Shown here: in pieces, positions 35,458 to 42,953 of the stretch | Layout of the letters: each line of letters starts with the position of its first letter | Position numbering within the stretch: the stretch's first letter is position 1 | NCBI GenBank assembly: GCA_944385935.1 | Contig: CALWZC010000011.1 | Span: 47,821 to 111,820 of the forward strand | DNA: 64,000 bases | DNA from: an uncultured Anaerofilum sp. | GTDB lineage: Bacteria > Bacillota > Clostridia > Oscillospirales > Ruminococcaceae | Reading direction: 5' to 3' | Made by a program: the position numbers and the translations under genes | The notes under the pieces: generated by a model | The model's database searches: none | Told to the model about the DNA's origin: nothing | What the model saw: the letters and a program-made list of their open reading frames with translations, nothing else

Positions 35458-36222
35458 TTAAAATACCCCTTTCCGCAAAAGCTCATCTGTCAAGTTGATA
35501 TAATCTTGCACAGCAGTATTTTTGGGAGCATAATCAATCATATCACATTGCAGAGTAGTCATCACTTTGCTAATTACATTGCTGTGACGGATGCGAGTTT
35601 CTAGGAGGGGCAGGTTTAAATGCTGGGTAATGAGCTTTGCAGTTTCCCATGTAGTACGGGAAAGAGCCTCTCTGGGATAAAAGCGCACCAAGAACATTCC
35701 ACCCAGCACCAAAGAGGGGTTTAAGGTTTGTTTGATACGGGAAATGGTTTCATGAACTTGAATAACACCTTGTAGGCTGTATCCGTCCGAAAGCCCGGGA
35801 ATCAGCACCACATTGGAAGCTATAATGGCATTAACCGAAATGACACCCAATTCAGGAGGAGAGTCAATCAAGATATAATCGTAAAGATTCTGCACAGGAG
35901 CCAAGGCATCTTTTAGCAGTCGTTCACTTCCAGCCCCACTAAATTCATAAACAAAATTACCTAAAAGCCCATCAGCAGGGAGAATGTCTGCAACCTCGGT
36001 GTGTTGAATGGCCTCGGTGCAGGAAGCAGTTCCCCGTAAAACATCATACACAGTAGGAAGATTATGCTGAACCCCCATACTAAAGGAAAGATACCCTTGA
36101 GGGTCAAAGTCTACACAAAGAACACGGAACCCTTTATGCTTTAGGCAGACAGTGAGAGCATTGGTAGACGCCGTTTTGCCAGCTCCGCCTTTTTGTGTAA
36201 TAAGAGAGATAACTTTTGCCAT
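35458..36222 (-). CDS. ParA/Soj-family ATPase without ParB partner
   Basis: A 254-residue deviant Walker-type ATPase. Walker A is KGGAGKT (residues 10-16), with the signature lysine, followed by DFDPQGYLSFSMG (Walker A') and ILIDSPPELG (Walker B). This is the layout of ParA, Soj and MinD proteins that position DNA, chemoreceptor arrays or flagella. No ParB-like or centromere-like element is adjacent; instead a ComFB-like gene follows and the flagellar cluster lies upstream, divergent. The ATG at 36222 follows AGGAGGG; an extra 25 residues upstream are unlikely. Confidence 0.88.
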   Translation of the reverse strand: MAKVISLITQKGGAGKTASTNALTVCLKHKGFRVLCVDFDPQGYLSFSMGVQHNLPTVYDVLRGTASCTEAIQHTEVADILPADGLLGNFVYEFSGAGSERLLKDALAPVQNLYDYILIDSPPELGVISVNAIIASNVVLIPGLSDGYSLQGVIQVHETISRIKQTLNPSLVLGGMFLVRFYPREALSRTTWETAKLITQHLNLPLLETRIRHSNVISKVMTTLQCDMIDYAPKNTAVQDYINLTDELLRKGVF

Positions 36223-36666
36223 AAAAACCCTCCTGAACATATACATCTTAGAAAATTTCATAAACCATGCAGCGAATTTCTGCAAGGGAAAATACATCTG
36301 CTAAAAAAGTCGAATATTGGAGTATACGGGTATTATTCTAACAATGTGTGCAAAAAAATTCAAGAAGGCATGAAAAAAGCGCAATAAAAAATGTTTTCTT
36401 GTAGGGAAAGAAAAAAGCAATACCATTGGTGATTTTGGGTATAATACCATATGTTCCACGGTTATATGGCTATTTTTGTTGTAATTCGTGTAATTTTTTG
36501 GGAAACTAAAAACATTTTGAGAAAAATATGTGAATTTTTATGTTTTTGTGCGAGGATAGGAAATAAATTTGAATTTTGGTATTTCATTTGCAGGAAAGAG
36601 TTGGATAAAACTATATGATGAAGAAGTCTGCCGTGGTGTTTTACTTTACAGACAGAGGTAATGCGT
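36223..36666. other. Intergenic region between parA-like gene and flgM
   Basis: A 444-bp A+T-rich divergent promoter region. It holds TATAAT at 36440-36445 on the + strand, small inverted repeats (GGTAT-a-ATACC at 36438-36448; CCATAT...ATATGG around 36447-36468), and TTGG-N8-TTGCA (36576-36592), which has sigma-54-like -24/-12 spacing. I find no clear sigma-28 promoter and no c-di-GMP riboswitch consensus. Confidence 0.4.
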
Positions 36667-36990
36667 ATGATTACAATGAATCAAACAGGCAAAATGAAGC
36701 CAGTGTGCTCGTTGCCAAATACAATAAAAACCCGCAGCTATTCTGGACAGGAAGTGGCCGTAAACAGTAGCAAACAGCCTGTTGATAGCGTGGAGATTAG
36801 CGCAAAAGGTGCCTATCATGCCAGACTGGAGGCAATCCGAACAGAGGTTGTTAGCAAAATGCAACAGCCCATGGATGCCGACCGTTTGAGCCAACTGAAG
36901 GCAGCCTATGCGGGCAATCAGTGCCCCATTAGCAGCAAGGACATTGCCACAGCAATGCTAAAAGAACTTGTTGGTGAGGGGGCTTTTTGA
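36667..36990 (+). CDS. flgM: Anti-sigma-28 factor FlgM
   Basis: A 107-residue small protein. The N-terminal half is Ser/Asn-rich and disordered. The C-terminal half holds the FlgM pattern DSVEISAKGA, then RLEAIRTEVVSKM and the helix SSKDIATAMLKEL that contacts sigma-28. It holds the flagellar sigma factor until the hook is complete and FlgM is exported. GAGG at 36655-36658 favours the ATG at 36667 (or 36676) over 36661. flgN starts on its stop codon. Confidence 0.88.
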   Translation: MITMNQTGKMKPVCSLPNTIKTRSYSGQEVAVNSSKQPVDSVEISAKGAYHARLEAIRTEVVSKMQQPMDADRLSQLKAAYAGNQCPISSKDIATAMLKELVGEGAF

Positions 36991-37460
36991 TGCAGAATTA
37001 TATAGAAGCAATAGAAAAGTGCTTGAACCAGTGCAAAGAAATGCTACAGTTGGAAAGCGAAAAACGGAGAGCATTGGCTGTGAATTTGGGCAAGGACATT
37101 GAAGATGTTGTAAGGAAACAGCAAGCAGCTCTCATGAAGCTGGAAACCTTGGAGCAGCAAAGGATGCAAGCCCAACAGCAACTGGGATATGATTCCGCCG
37201 CCACTGCAACACAAATACTGGAGCAGATGCCAAATGGGCCCGAGAAAGACCGATTGGCAGATTTAGTGGCCCAGCTGCGACAGGTTGCCACAGACCTAAA
37301 GGAGCAAAATAAGGATAGCCTAGAACTGGCAAAATTGGATTTGCGCCTGATTGAAAGTCTGAGGGCAGGCGGTCAACAAAATACAACACAATCGGGTGTT
37401 TACAGCCGTTCCCAAGCGGCAAGACCACCGCAAGGCACCAAGTTTAATGGTAGCTTTTAA
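36990..37460 (+). CDS. flgN: FlgN-family flagellar export chaperone
   Basis: A 156-residue, almost wholly helical protein (YIEAIEKCLNQCKEMLQLESEKRRAL) with a C-terminal disordered Gln/Ser tail. Size, helix pattern and position between flgM and flgK identify it as the chaperone of the hook-filament junction proteins FlgK and FlgL. The ATG at 36990 overlaps the flgM stop by one base (TGATG). Confidence 0.85.
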   Translation: MQNYIEAIEKCLNQCKEMLQLESEKRRALAVNLGKDIEDVVRKQQAALMKLETLEQQRMQAQQQLGYDSAATATQILEQMPNGPEKDRLADLVAQLRQVATDLKEQNKDSLELAKLDLRLIESLRAGGQQNTTQSGVYSRSQAARPPQGTKFNGSF

Positions 37461-37493
37461 GTAGGCTGTAAGCCAAAGAAAGGAAGAACAACT

Positions 37494-39038
37494 ATGAGAC
37501 CAACATTTATGGGGTTTGAAACAGCAAAGAGTGCGATTTTTGTAAACCAAAAATCCATTGATATTGTTGGTACAAACCTTGCCAATATGAACACAAATGG
37601 ATACACTCGTCAAAGGGTAGAAACCGCTACCATGTATGTGGCAAACCATTCCAGCCGCATTATCAATAGCCGTGTTGGAATTATGGGACAAGGCGTTGAA
37701 GCTTTGGGCGTTGGGCAGATTCGAGATGCCTATCTGGATAAGCGTTTCCGTGATGAGTATTCCACCAATGCTTATTATGGTGAAGCAGCTGATGTTTTGT
37801 CTGATATCCAAAGCGTATTTGATGATGGTAATGATGTAAGTAGCTTAACAGGTATTACCAGTGCTATGGAGCAAATTTTTGATAGTTTGCAGGATTTTGC
37901 AGAGAGTCCTACCACGGGCACATCTGCAAATGTGGTAATGTCTGCTTTCACCAATATGGTACAAGTGTTGAATCAGTTGGATAGCAAATTAACACAAGCC
38001 CAACAACAACAAAGTTTCGATATGCAGAATACAACTGCACGTGTAAACGAGTTGTTGGAGGAGTTGGCTCAGCTAAACAAGGCAATTAGCCGTGATGAAA
38101 GTGTTGTTGCTAACCCAGACAATGAGCACTATCGTCCCAACGAGCTGTATGACAAGCGAAATCTATTGTTGGATGAGTTGGCCGGATATGGAAACATCAA
38201 AGTTACTGAGAAGGCAAATGGTGCAGTGGATGTAGAGATGGGTGGCGTGCTTGTAGTTTCTGACAGCAGCAACAACCGTTTGAATTTCACCACTCATGAA
38301 GATGGAACTGTGGCTTTGAACTGGGCAGAGGGTGGCGAACCAGCACAGTTTACAGGTGGTTCCTTGCAGGCAAGCATGGAATACATCAATGGTCGTGGAA
38401 ATAATGTGCAAAGTTCTAATGAAACACCTCAGAAAGGTATTCCCTACTATCGGGATAAAATTGATACATATGCCAATGCTATGGCATATCTGCTTAATAA
38501 CTCTATACCAGAATATGACCCCAATACAAAAGAACCCTTGAAGGATGCACAAGGTAACATTGTATACAAAACTCTTATTGGTGCAAAGTTGGAGAATGGT
38601 AGCACAAGTTCTACTGTGCCAGTGACAGCTAAAAATATCTCCATCAGTGATGAATGGAGAGAAGGCGGTTCGGACTACTTCATCTATAGCAAAGACATTG
38701 CAGACCCCAGTTATGCACAATCCATTGTCATTAAGTTGACAGAGGAAGACTACACCTTTAAGTCTTATGGCGAAAGTTTTACAGGAAACTTTGAGGAATT
38801 TTATGTAGATTTTATTTCTGGTTTGGGCGCAGATTTGTCCTATGTACAGGGTAGAGCAGAGGCTAGTGCTGTTGTTACAGATGATTTTTTAACAAGACGA
38901 GACGAGGTATCTGCTGTAAGCCGTGATGAAGAAACAGCCAACTTGGTAACCTTCCAGAAATCCTACGAGGCTGCCGCTCGTGTGATGAATGTAATGGATG
39001 AGTTGCTGGATGTTATTATCAACCAGATGGGCGTGTAA
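37494..39038 (+). CDS. flgK: Flagellar hook-associated protein 1 FlgK
   Basis: A 514-residue junction protein. The N-terminal segment FVNQKSIDIVGTNLANMNTNGYTRQRVE is the rod/hook-family motif (read here in part), and the C-terminal end, LVTFQKSYEAAARVMNVMDELLD, completes the coiled D0 domain. The middle is variable. The ATG at 37494 follows AAAGGAAG. It is followed 23 bp later by flgL. Confidence 0.96.
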   Translation: MRPTFMGFETAKSAIFVNQKSIDIVGTNLANMNTNGYTRQRVETATMYVANHSSRIINSRVGIMGQGVEALGVGQIRDAYLDKRFRDEYSTNAYYGEAADVLSDIQSVFDDGNDVSSLTGITSAMEQIFDSLQDFAESPTTGTSANVVMSAFTNMVQVLNQLDSKLTQAQQQQSFDMQNTTARVNELLEELAQLNKAISRDESVVANPDNEHYRPNELYDKRNLLLDELAGYGNIKVTEKANGAVDVEMGGVLVVSDSSNNRLNFTTHEDGTVALNWAEGGEPAQFTGGSLQASMEYINGRGNNVQSSNETPQKGIPYYRDKIDTYANAMAYLLNNSIPEYDPNTKEPLKDAQGNIVYKTLIGAKLENGSTSSTVPVTAKNISISDEWREGGSDYFIYSKDIADPSYAQSIVIKLTEEDYTFKSYGESFTGNFEEFYVDFISGLGADLSYVQGRAEASAVVTDDFLTRRDEVSAVSRDEETANLVTFQKSYEAAARVMNVMDELLDVIINQMGV

Positions 39039-39061
39039 AATAAGAGAGAGGAGCAATACTT

Positions 39062-40087
39062 ATGCGTGTTACAGATAAAACCATTGGACGAAATTACCTG
39101 AAATATCTAAATGGTGCTCGTTATGATTATGAGCAGACCACAAACCGCATTGCCACTGGAAAGAGATTCACTCAGTTGTCTGATGATGTATCTGCTGGTT
39201 CTCGTGTACTGAGCACCCGTAGCGACCGCTACAAGGCAGAGAAGCAGCTGGACAATATCAAAGCTATCAATGAAGAGCTAACCAGTGCAGAATCCAGCAT
39301 GACTAGCATCAATGATATTCTCACTAAAATAAGCAGTGAGATTTTGAACAAAGCTGTCAATGGAACCAACGACCAAACTATCAGAGATGCATACGCCAAT
39401 GAAGTTCAGAACCTGCGTAATGAGCTGTTGCAATTTGCAAACTCCAAATATAAAGAAAAGTTTTTGTTTGGTGGTACAAATGCTTCTGGTGCACCTTTCA
39501 GTATCGATGAGGACTCTGGTCGTCTAAAATATAATGGTGTTCTTGTAGATGATATCAAGAAAGATGCAGATGGATATTATTACGAAGATGCCAATGGTGA
39601 CCGCCAAGATATTCCTATGGATGATGATGTTTACCTAGATATTGGACTGGGAATCAAAATGGCTGGCACTGCTGTAGACCCTTCTACCGGCTTTAAAATT
39701 TCCTATTCGGGAATTGACATCATGGGATTTGGTAAAGATGGGGATGGAAATTCCAACAACCTGTTTAATGCTTTGGTTGACATTGAGGCAGCATTGCGCA
39801 GTGGTGATGTAGACAAGGTAGGCCAACTAAATAATAAGCTGCAAGAACAGCGCAATGACTTTGGAAAACACCTCACTGATATGGGCTCCAAAACACAGTA
39901 TTTGGAGACTATGGAGCAACGTTTGACCAACACCGTAGATGGATATACCAGCCGTATTCAGGATTTGATGGGTACCGTTCCTGGTCAGGAAGAAACAACC
40001 TTGATGATGAACGATTACACACTGAAAGCTGTACTTCAGTTGGGAAGCCGCGTATTGCCTATCTCTTTAATGGATTACTTGAACTGA
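39062..40087 (+). CDS. flgL: Flagellar hook-associated protein 3 FlgL
   Basis: A 341-residue junction protein, flagellin-like at both ends: N-terminal RVTDKTIGRNYLKYLNGAR with the motif NRIATGKRFTQLSDDVSAG, and a helical C-terminus ending LKAVLQLGSRVLPISLMDYL. Flagellin itself is not in this window. Ribosome site GAGAGGAG before 39062. Confidence 0.94.
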   Translation: MRVTDKTIGRNYLKYLNGARYDYEQTTNRIATGKRFTQLSDDVSAGSRVLSTRSDRYKAEKQLDNIKAINEELTSAESSMTSINDILTKISSEILNKAVNGTNDQTIRDAYANEVQNLRNELLQFANSKYKEKFLFGGTNASGAPFSIDEDSGRLKYNGVLVDDIKKDADGYYYEDANGDRQDIPMDDDVYLDIGLGIKMAGTAVDPSTGFKISYSGIDIMGFGKDGDGNSNNLFNALVDIEAALRSGDVDKVGQLNNKLQEQRNDFGKHLTDMGSKTQYLETMEQRLTNTVDGYTSRIQDLMGTVPGQEETTLMMNDYTLKAVLQLGSRVLPISLMDYLN

Positions 40088-40175
40088 TTGATAATTGCCT
40101 GCGTTAGATGGACAGCAGGTCATACTAGAGATGCCCAATCAAAATTATGCGGAAAATTTAAAAGAGAGGTGAAAG

Positions 40176-40784
40176 ATGATGATTGGACAACTGTTAAAAA
40201 TAACATCTACCCCAATACAGTACGAATTTGAAATTGAACCTGCGCGTTTGGAGATGAGGAATCGCCCATTAATCCCCTTTGCGGATGTAAAAACAACACC
40301 TCCACAGCAGCGGATTCATACAGAAAATACGACAGTAAACATTGATACGTATGAAGCAAGAAAGTCACTTGGTTTGTATAGTGTTGCCGATTTGGTTCGT
40401 ATGGAAGCACAGAAAGGCCGGCAACAGGTTCTACAGGCCACTGCTAATGCAGCTCAAACTGGATGGGAAATTTCGGAAAATTACCATAAAGGTGTTGGCA
40501 TTGCGGAATTGGCAGCACAGAAAATGTTGCAACAGCCAGGAATGGTAATGGAATTTTTGCCAAAGGGTGGAGCACAACTTTCTTGGAATCCGGCTGTATG
40601 TGATTTGAGTTACCAAATGGGTAATGTGGATTATAGCTGGGAAAGACCCGACACAATTTATGAATATGTTCGGGGCTCTTTCAGCATGAACATTATTCAG
40701 CGACCCTCTGTAGAAATTGAGTATGTGGGACAGCCCATGTATGTTCCCCCTTCCTCAGCACCAAATTTTGATGAAACAGCTTAA
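40176..40784 (+). CDS. DUF6470-family flagellar-locus protein
   Basis: A 202-residue soluble protein found, as here, between flgL and fliW in many Clostridia and Bacilli (YviE-like). A beta-rich N-terminus ending in KTTPPQQ leads to a helical middle (RKSLGLYSVADLVR, KGRQQVLQATANAAQTG) and a C-terminal segment with PSVEIEYVGQPMYVPPS. No enzymatic motif is visible and no function is established. The position implies a role in flagellar assembly or its regulation. ATG at 40176 with GAGGTG upstream. Confidence 0.8.
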   Translation: MMIGQLLKITSTPIQYEFEIEPARLEMRNRPLIPFADVKTTPPQQRIHTENTTVNIDTYEARKSLGLYSVADLVRMEAQKGRQQVLQATANAAQTGWEISENYHKGVGIAELAAQKMLQQPGMVMEFLPKGGAQLSWNPAVCDLSYQMGNVDYSWERPDTIYEYVRGSFSMNIIQRPSVEIEYVGQPMYVPPSSAPNFDETA

Positions 40785-40795
40785 TGAATGAAAAA

Positions 40796-40835
40796 GGCAA
40801 CGGTAAGGTTCCGACAGGGGCTTTACCGTATTGCT
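40796..40835 (+). other. Hairpin before fliW
   Basis: CGGTAAGG and its near-complement CTTTACCG form a stem of about 7 bp around a 13-base loop just before the fliW ribosome site (40842-40849). It may modulate fliW translation. CsrA controls such sites elsewhere, but the loop lacks a clear CsrA consensus. Confidence 0.35.
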
Positions 40836-40856
40836 GTTATTAAAGGAGGAATGGCA

Positions 40857-41282
40857 ATGAAATACAAAACAAGAGATTTTGGAGAAATTGATTTGCTTCC
40901 AGATAGAGTATTGGAGTTTGTACAACCCATTTTGGGGTATGAACAATACACGCAATACACTTTGTTGTATGATGAAGAAATAGGGACAGGAATTGTATGG
41001 CTGCAAAGTTTAGAAGAACCAGGATTATGCTTTCTATTGGCAGATGGAAGCTTGTTGCCTGATTATCACCCAAGTATCACAGAACAACAAGTGGAACTGT
41101 TGGGAGATGGAGAATGTCTCTGTTTGCCAATTATGGTAGTTCCCGGAAATTGGAAAGATGCCACTGTAAATTTAAAAAGTCCTATTATCATCAATACAGA
41201 CAAAAGGAAGGCTATGCAGGTGGTTTTGCAAGAGGATTACCCCATTCGTGCGCCGCTGTTTGGAGGAAAGGAACATGCTTAG
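40857..41282 (+). CDS. fliW: Flagellar assembly factor FliW
   Basis: A 141-residue protein that binds CsrA and flagellin alternately, thus tying flagellin translation to its assembly. The family pattern is present: TRDFGEIDLLPDRVLEFVQPILG and VVPGNWKDATVNLKSPIIIN. The ATG at 40857 is chosen over 40851 because AAAGGAGG at 40842-40849 sits at the right distance. The last eight bases overlap the csrA start, as usual for this partner pair. Confidence 0.95.
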   Translation: MKYKTRDFGEIDLLPDRVLEFVQPILGYEQYTQYTLLYDEEIGTGIVWLQSLEEPGLCFLLADGSLLPDYHPSITEQQVELLGDGECLCLPIMVVPGNWKDATVNLKSPIIINTDKRKAMQVVLQEDYPIRAPLFGGKEHA

Positions 41283-41517
41283 ATTAAACCGTAAAAAAGG
41301 GCAGTCTATTTTAATACAAACCCCTGAAGGACAGAAAATCGAGGTGCACGTTCTGGATTGGAATGGAAATCAGGTGCATTTGGGAATAGATGCTCCACGA
41401 GGGGTAGAAGTTTGGCGAGAAGAATTGTTCCATATTGTTATGGAAAACAAAAAGGCAGCAAAAACTCCCATTATCAGTAAAGAAGAGCTTGCTCAGCAGC
41501 TTCATAATAAGCAGTAG
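41275..41517 (+). CDS. csrA: Carbon storage regulator / translational repressor CsrA
   Basis: An 80-residue RNA-binding protein that blocks ribosome sites with GGA motifs, chiefly in the flagellin mRNA. It follows the family pattern: MLRLNRKKGQSILI, HVLDWNGNQVHLGIDAPRGVEVWREEL, with the RNA-contacting arginine of the VWREE segment. The first strand reads LRLNRK rather than the commoner LVLTRK. Coupled to fliW by an 8-bp overlap. A terminator follows. Confidence 0.95.
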   Translation: MLRLNRKKGQSILIQTPEGQKIEVHVLDWNGNQVHLGIDAPRGVEVWREELFHIVMENKKAAKTPIISKEELAQQLHNKQ

Positions 41518-41552
41518 TTCATGTAGGAGTTTTTATTCTGAATAAAAAGGAA

Positions 41553-41581
41553 AAGGGCTGCATACAAATTGTGCAGCCCTT
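41553..41581. terminator. Terminator after csrA
   Basis: AAGGGCTGCA pairs with TGCAGCCCTT (10 bp), followed by CTTAAAAAA. It also lies just beyond the end of the convergent gene at 41596-42273 and probably serves both. Confidence 0.8.
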
Positions 41582-41595
41582 CTTAAAAAATATGT

Positions 41596-42273
41596 TTATT
41601 CATTTGTATTGCTAAAGTACTGGACAGGTTTCACCTGATTTTCTTTTAAAAAGGAATTTCGCAAGTCCAATTGTGTGTTACTCTCATCGCCAATAGCACA
41701 CAAGTAAGAAGATGCATCTCCATAGGTGAAAACTTTTCGGACGGTAATAGTTGTATTGGTGAATAGGGCTGGCTCTTCTACAGTAAGCTGAAGTTGTTCT
41801 CCTTCTGCAAACGGCTCTGCTCGCTCTACAAGAATTTCCACCTGCGCTTGTGTCATAGCTGTAAGGCTAGCTGGCAGAACTTCGGTTTCTGTTTTCTTCT
41901 TTCTAAAAATTCCACCAGAAGGTATGGTAACAGTGTGAGTTGAAACAATTTGTGCAGGAATGGCAATATTTGTGCAGCGAACATCTAAGGCTTGGGGCAT
42001 AGGGTGGTCTGTTACTTTGATGAGCCGCATCAAATTGGTATCAGATAAATATACCTGTCCACAAAATTGATGGATTTCTCGCTTACCATACAAGCGGTAA
42101 ATTTCCATTGGAGTACCCAAAGGGTACAATGGAACAAACTCGCCCTTAAAATCGATATATTCTTCTTCTAGGTTAATTTCCGCACGGCCCTCAAAACATT
42201 CTCCCCCAGTAGGGTCTTTTAGGACAGCCTTAAAAATGAGAGAATCCAAATTTTGATTAAGGTGTACAGACAT
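41596..42273 (-). CDS. Uncharacterised protein encoded against the flagellar cluster
   Basis: A 225-residue protein that I do not recognise. It is beta-rich, without a signal peptide, membrane span or catalytic motif. It seems to have two parts. Residues 1-110 include an acidic strand-rich region with EYIDFKGEFVPLYPLG. Residues 110-215 contain a basic KKKTE segment, then alternating strands. The size and two-barrel look recall PilZ-type c-di-GMP receptors (YcgR-like), which are often found in flagellar loci, but the RxxxR and D/NxSxxG residues are not clear. It shares a terminator with csrA. The ATG at 42273 has only a weak GGAG upstream. Confidence 0.5.
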   Translation of the reverse strand: MSVHLNQNLDSLIFKAVLKDPTGGECFEGRAEINLEEEYIDFKGEFVPLYPLGTPMEIYRLYGKREIHQFCGQVYLSDTNLMRLIKVTDHPMPQALDVRCTNIAIPAQIVSTHTVTIPSGGIFRKKKTETEVLPASLTAMTQAQVEILVERAEPFAEGEQLQLTVEEPALFTNTTITVRKVFTYGDASSYLCAIGDESNTQLDLRNSFLKENQVKPVQYFSNTNE

Positions 42274-42387
42274 AATTGCAACAACTCCTGAATATTACAC
42301 TGGATAAATCTTTTTAACAATACACAATAATGAATTATAACAGTAAAATGCCTAAAAGTAAAGATATAGCAGAAATGAGGGAAAAAT

Positions 42388-42855
42388 ATGGAGCAGCATA
42401 GACAAGAATTACTAACCCGCTTACAGCAGAAAAGGGAATGGTTTTTGCAAATAGAAGAAATTGTTGACAATATGCTTTTGATGGATGTGGAGGAGTTGGA
42501 AGCAGCTGTCAAACAAAGAGGAAATCTTTTAGAACGAATTGCGCAACAGGATGAGGTTATCCATGAGATATGCCAGCATGACACACAGGCACGAGAGATG
42601 TTAAATCACACCCGATTGCCTAATGATGAAGAGGAAAGACAGCTATATGATGCATCTCTTAATGTAAAAGCTGTTGCGAATCGAATTATTCAAGCAGAAC
42701 CAGAAGTAGAACGATATATGAAGAAAAAACAACAAGAACTTTTAGATAAAATCCAAGACCTAAATGCCAGTGGTCAAGCAGCAGCTAAGAGGTATCGGCA
42801 AATTATTTCGGCATCTTTGGGCGGAGAAGCTAAAAATTTTTCGAGGAATTTTTAA
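42388..42855 (+). CDS. Small coiled-coil protein, likely flagellar export chaperone
   Basis: A 155-residue, charged, almost entirely helical protein with long heptad stretches (REWFLQIEEIVDNMLLMDVEELEAA, read in part) and a C-terminal KKKQQELLDKIQ segment. Its size and position just before fliD suggest a FlgN- or FliT-like chaperone for the cap protein. No direct motif proves this. A likely promoter lies in the 114-bp gap shared with the divergent gene. Ribosome site GAGGG before the ATG at 42388. Confidence 0.6.
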   Translation: MEQHRQELLTRLQQKREWFLQIEEIVDNMLLMDVEELEAAVKQRGNLLERIAQQDEVIHEICQHDTQAREMLNHTRLPNDEEERQLYDASLNVKAVANRIIQAEPEVERYMKKKQQELLDKIQDLNASGQAAAKRYRQIISASLGGEAKNFSRNF

Positions 42856-42953
42856 AAAATACTTTCAATTTGTATAAATTCGTGGGATAATCCTTAAAAG
42901 GAGACCCATTTAGAATTTATCTGTTTAATAAGCCAAAAGGAGGGCTGTTTTTT

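Noticed and set aside
36223..36666. c-di-GMP (GEMM) riboswitch or sigma-28 promoter before flgM
   Set aside because: No matching core sequence was found, and no TAAA-N15-GCCGATAA-like element is evident.
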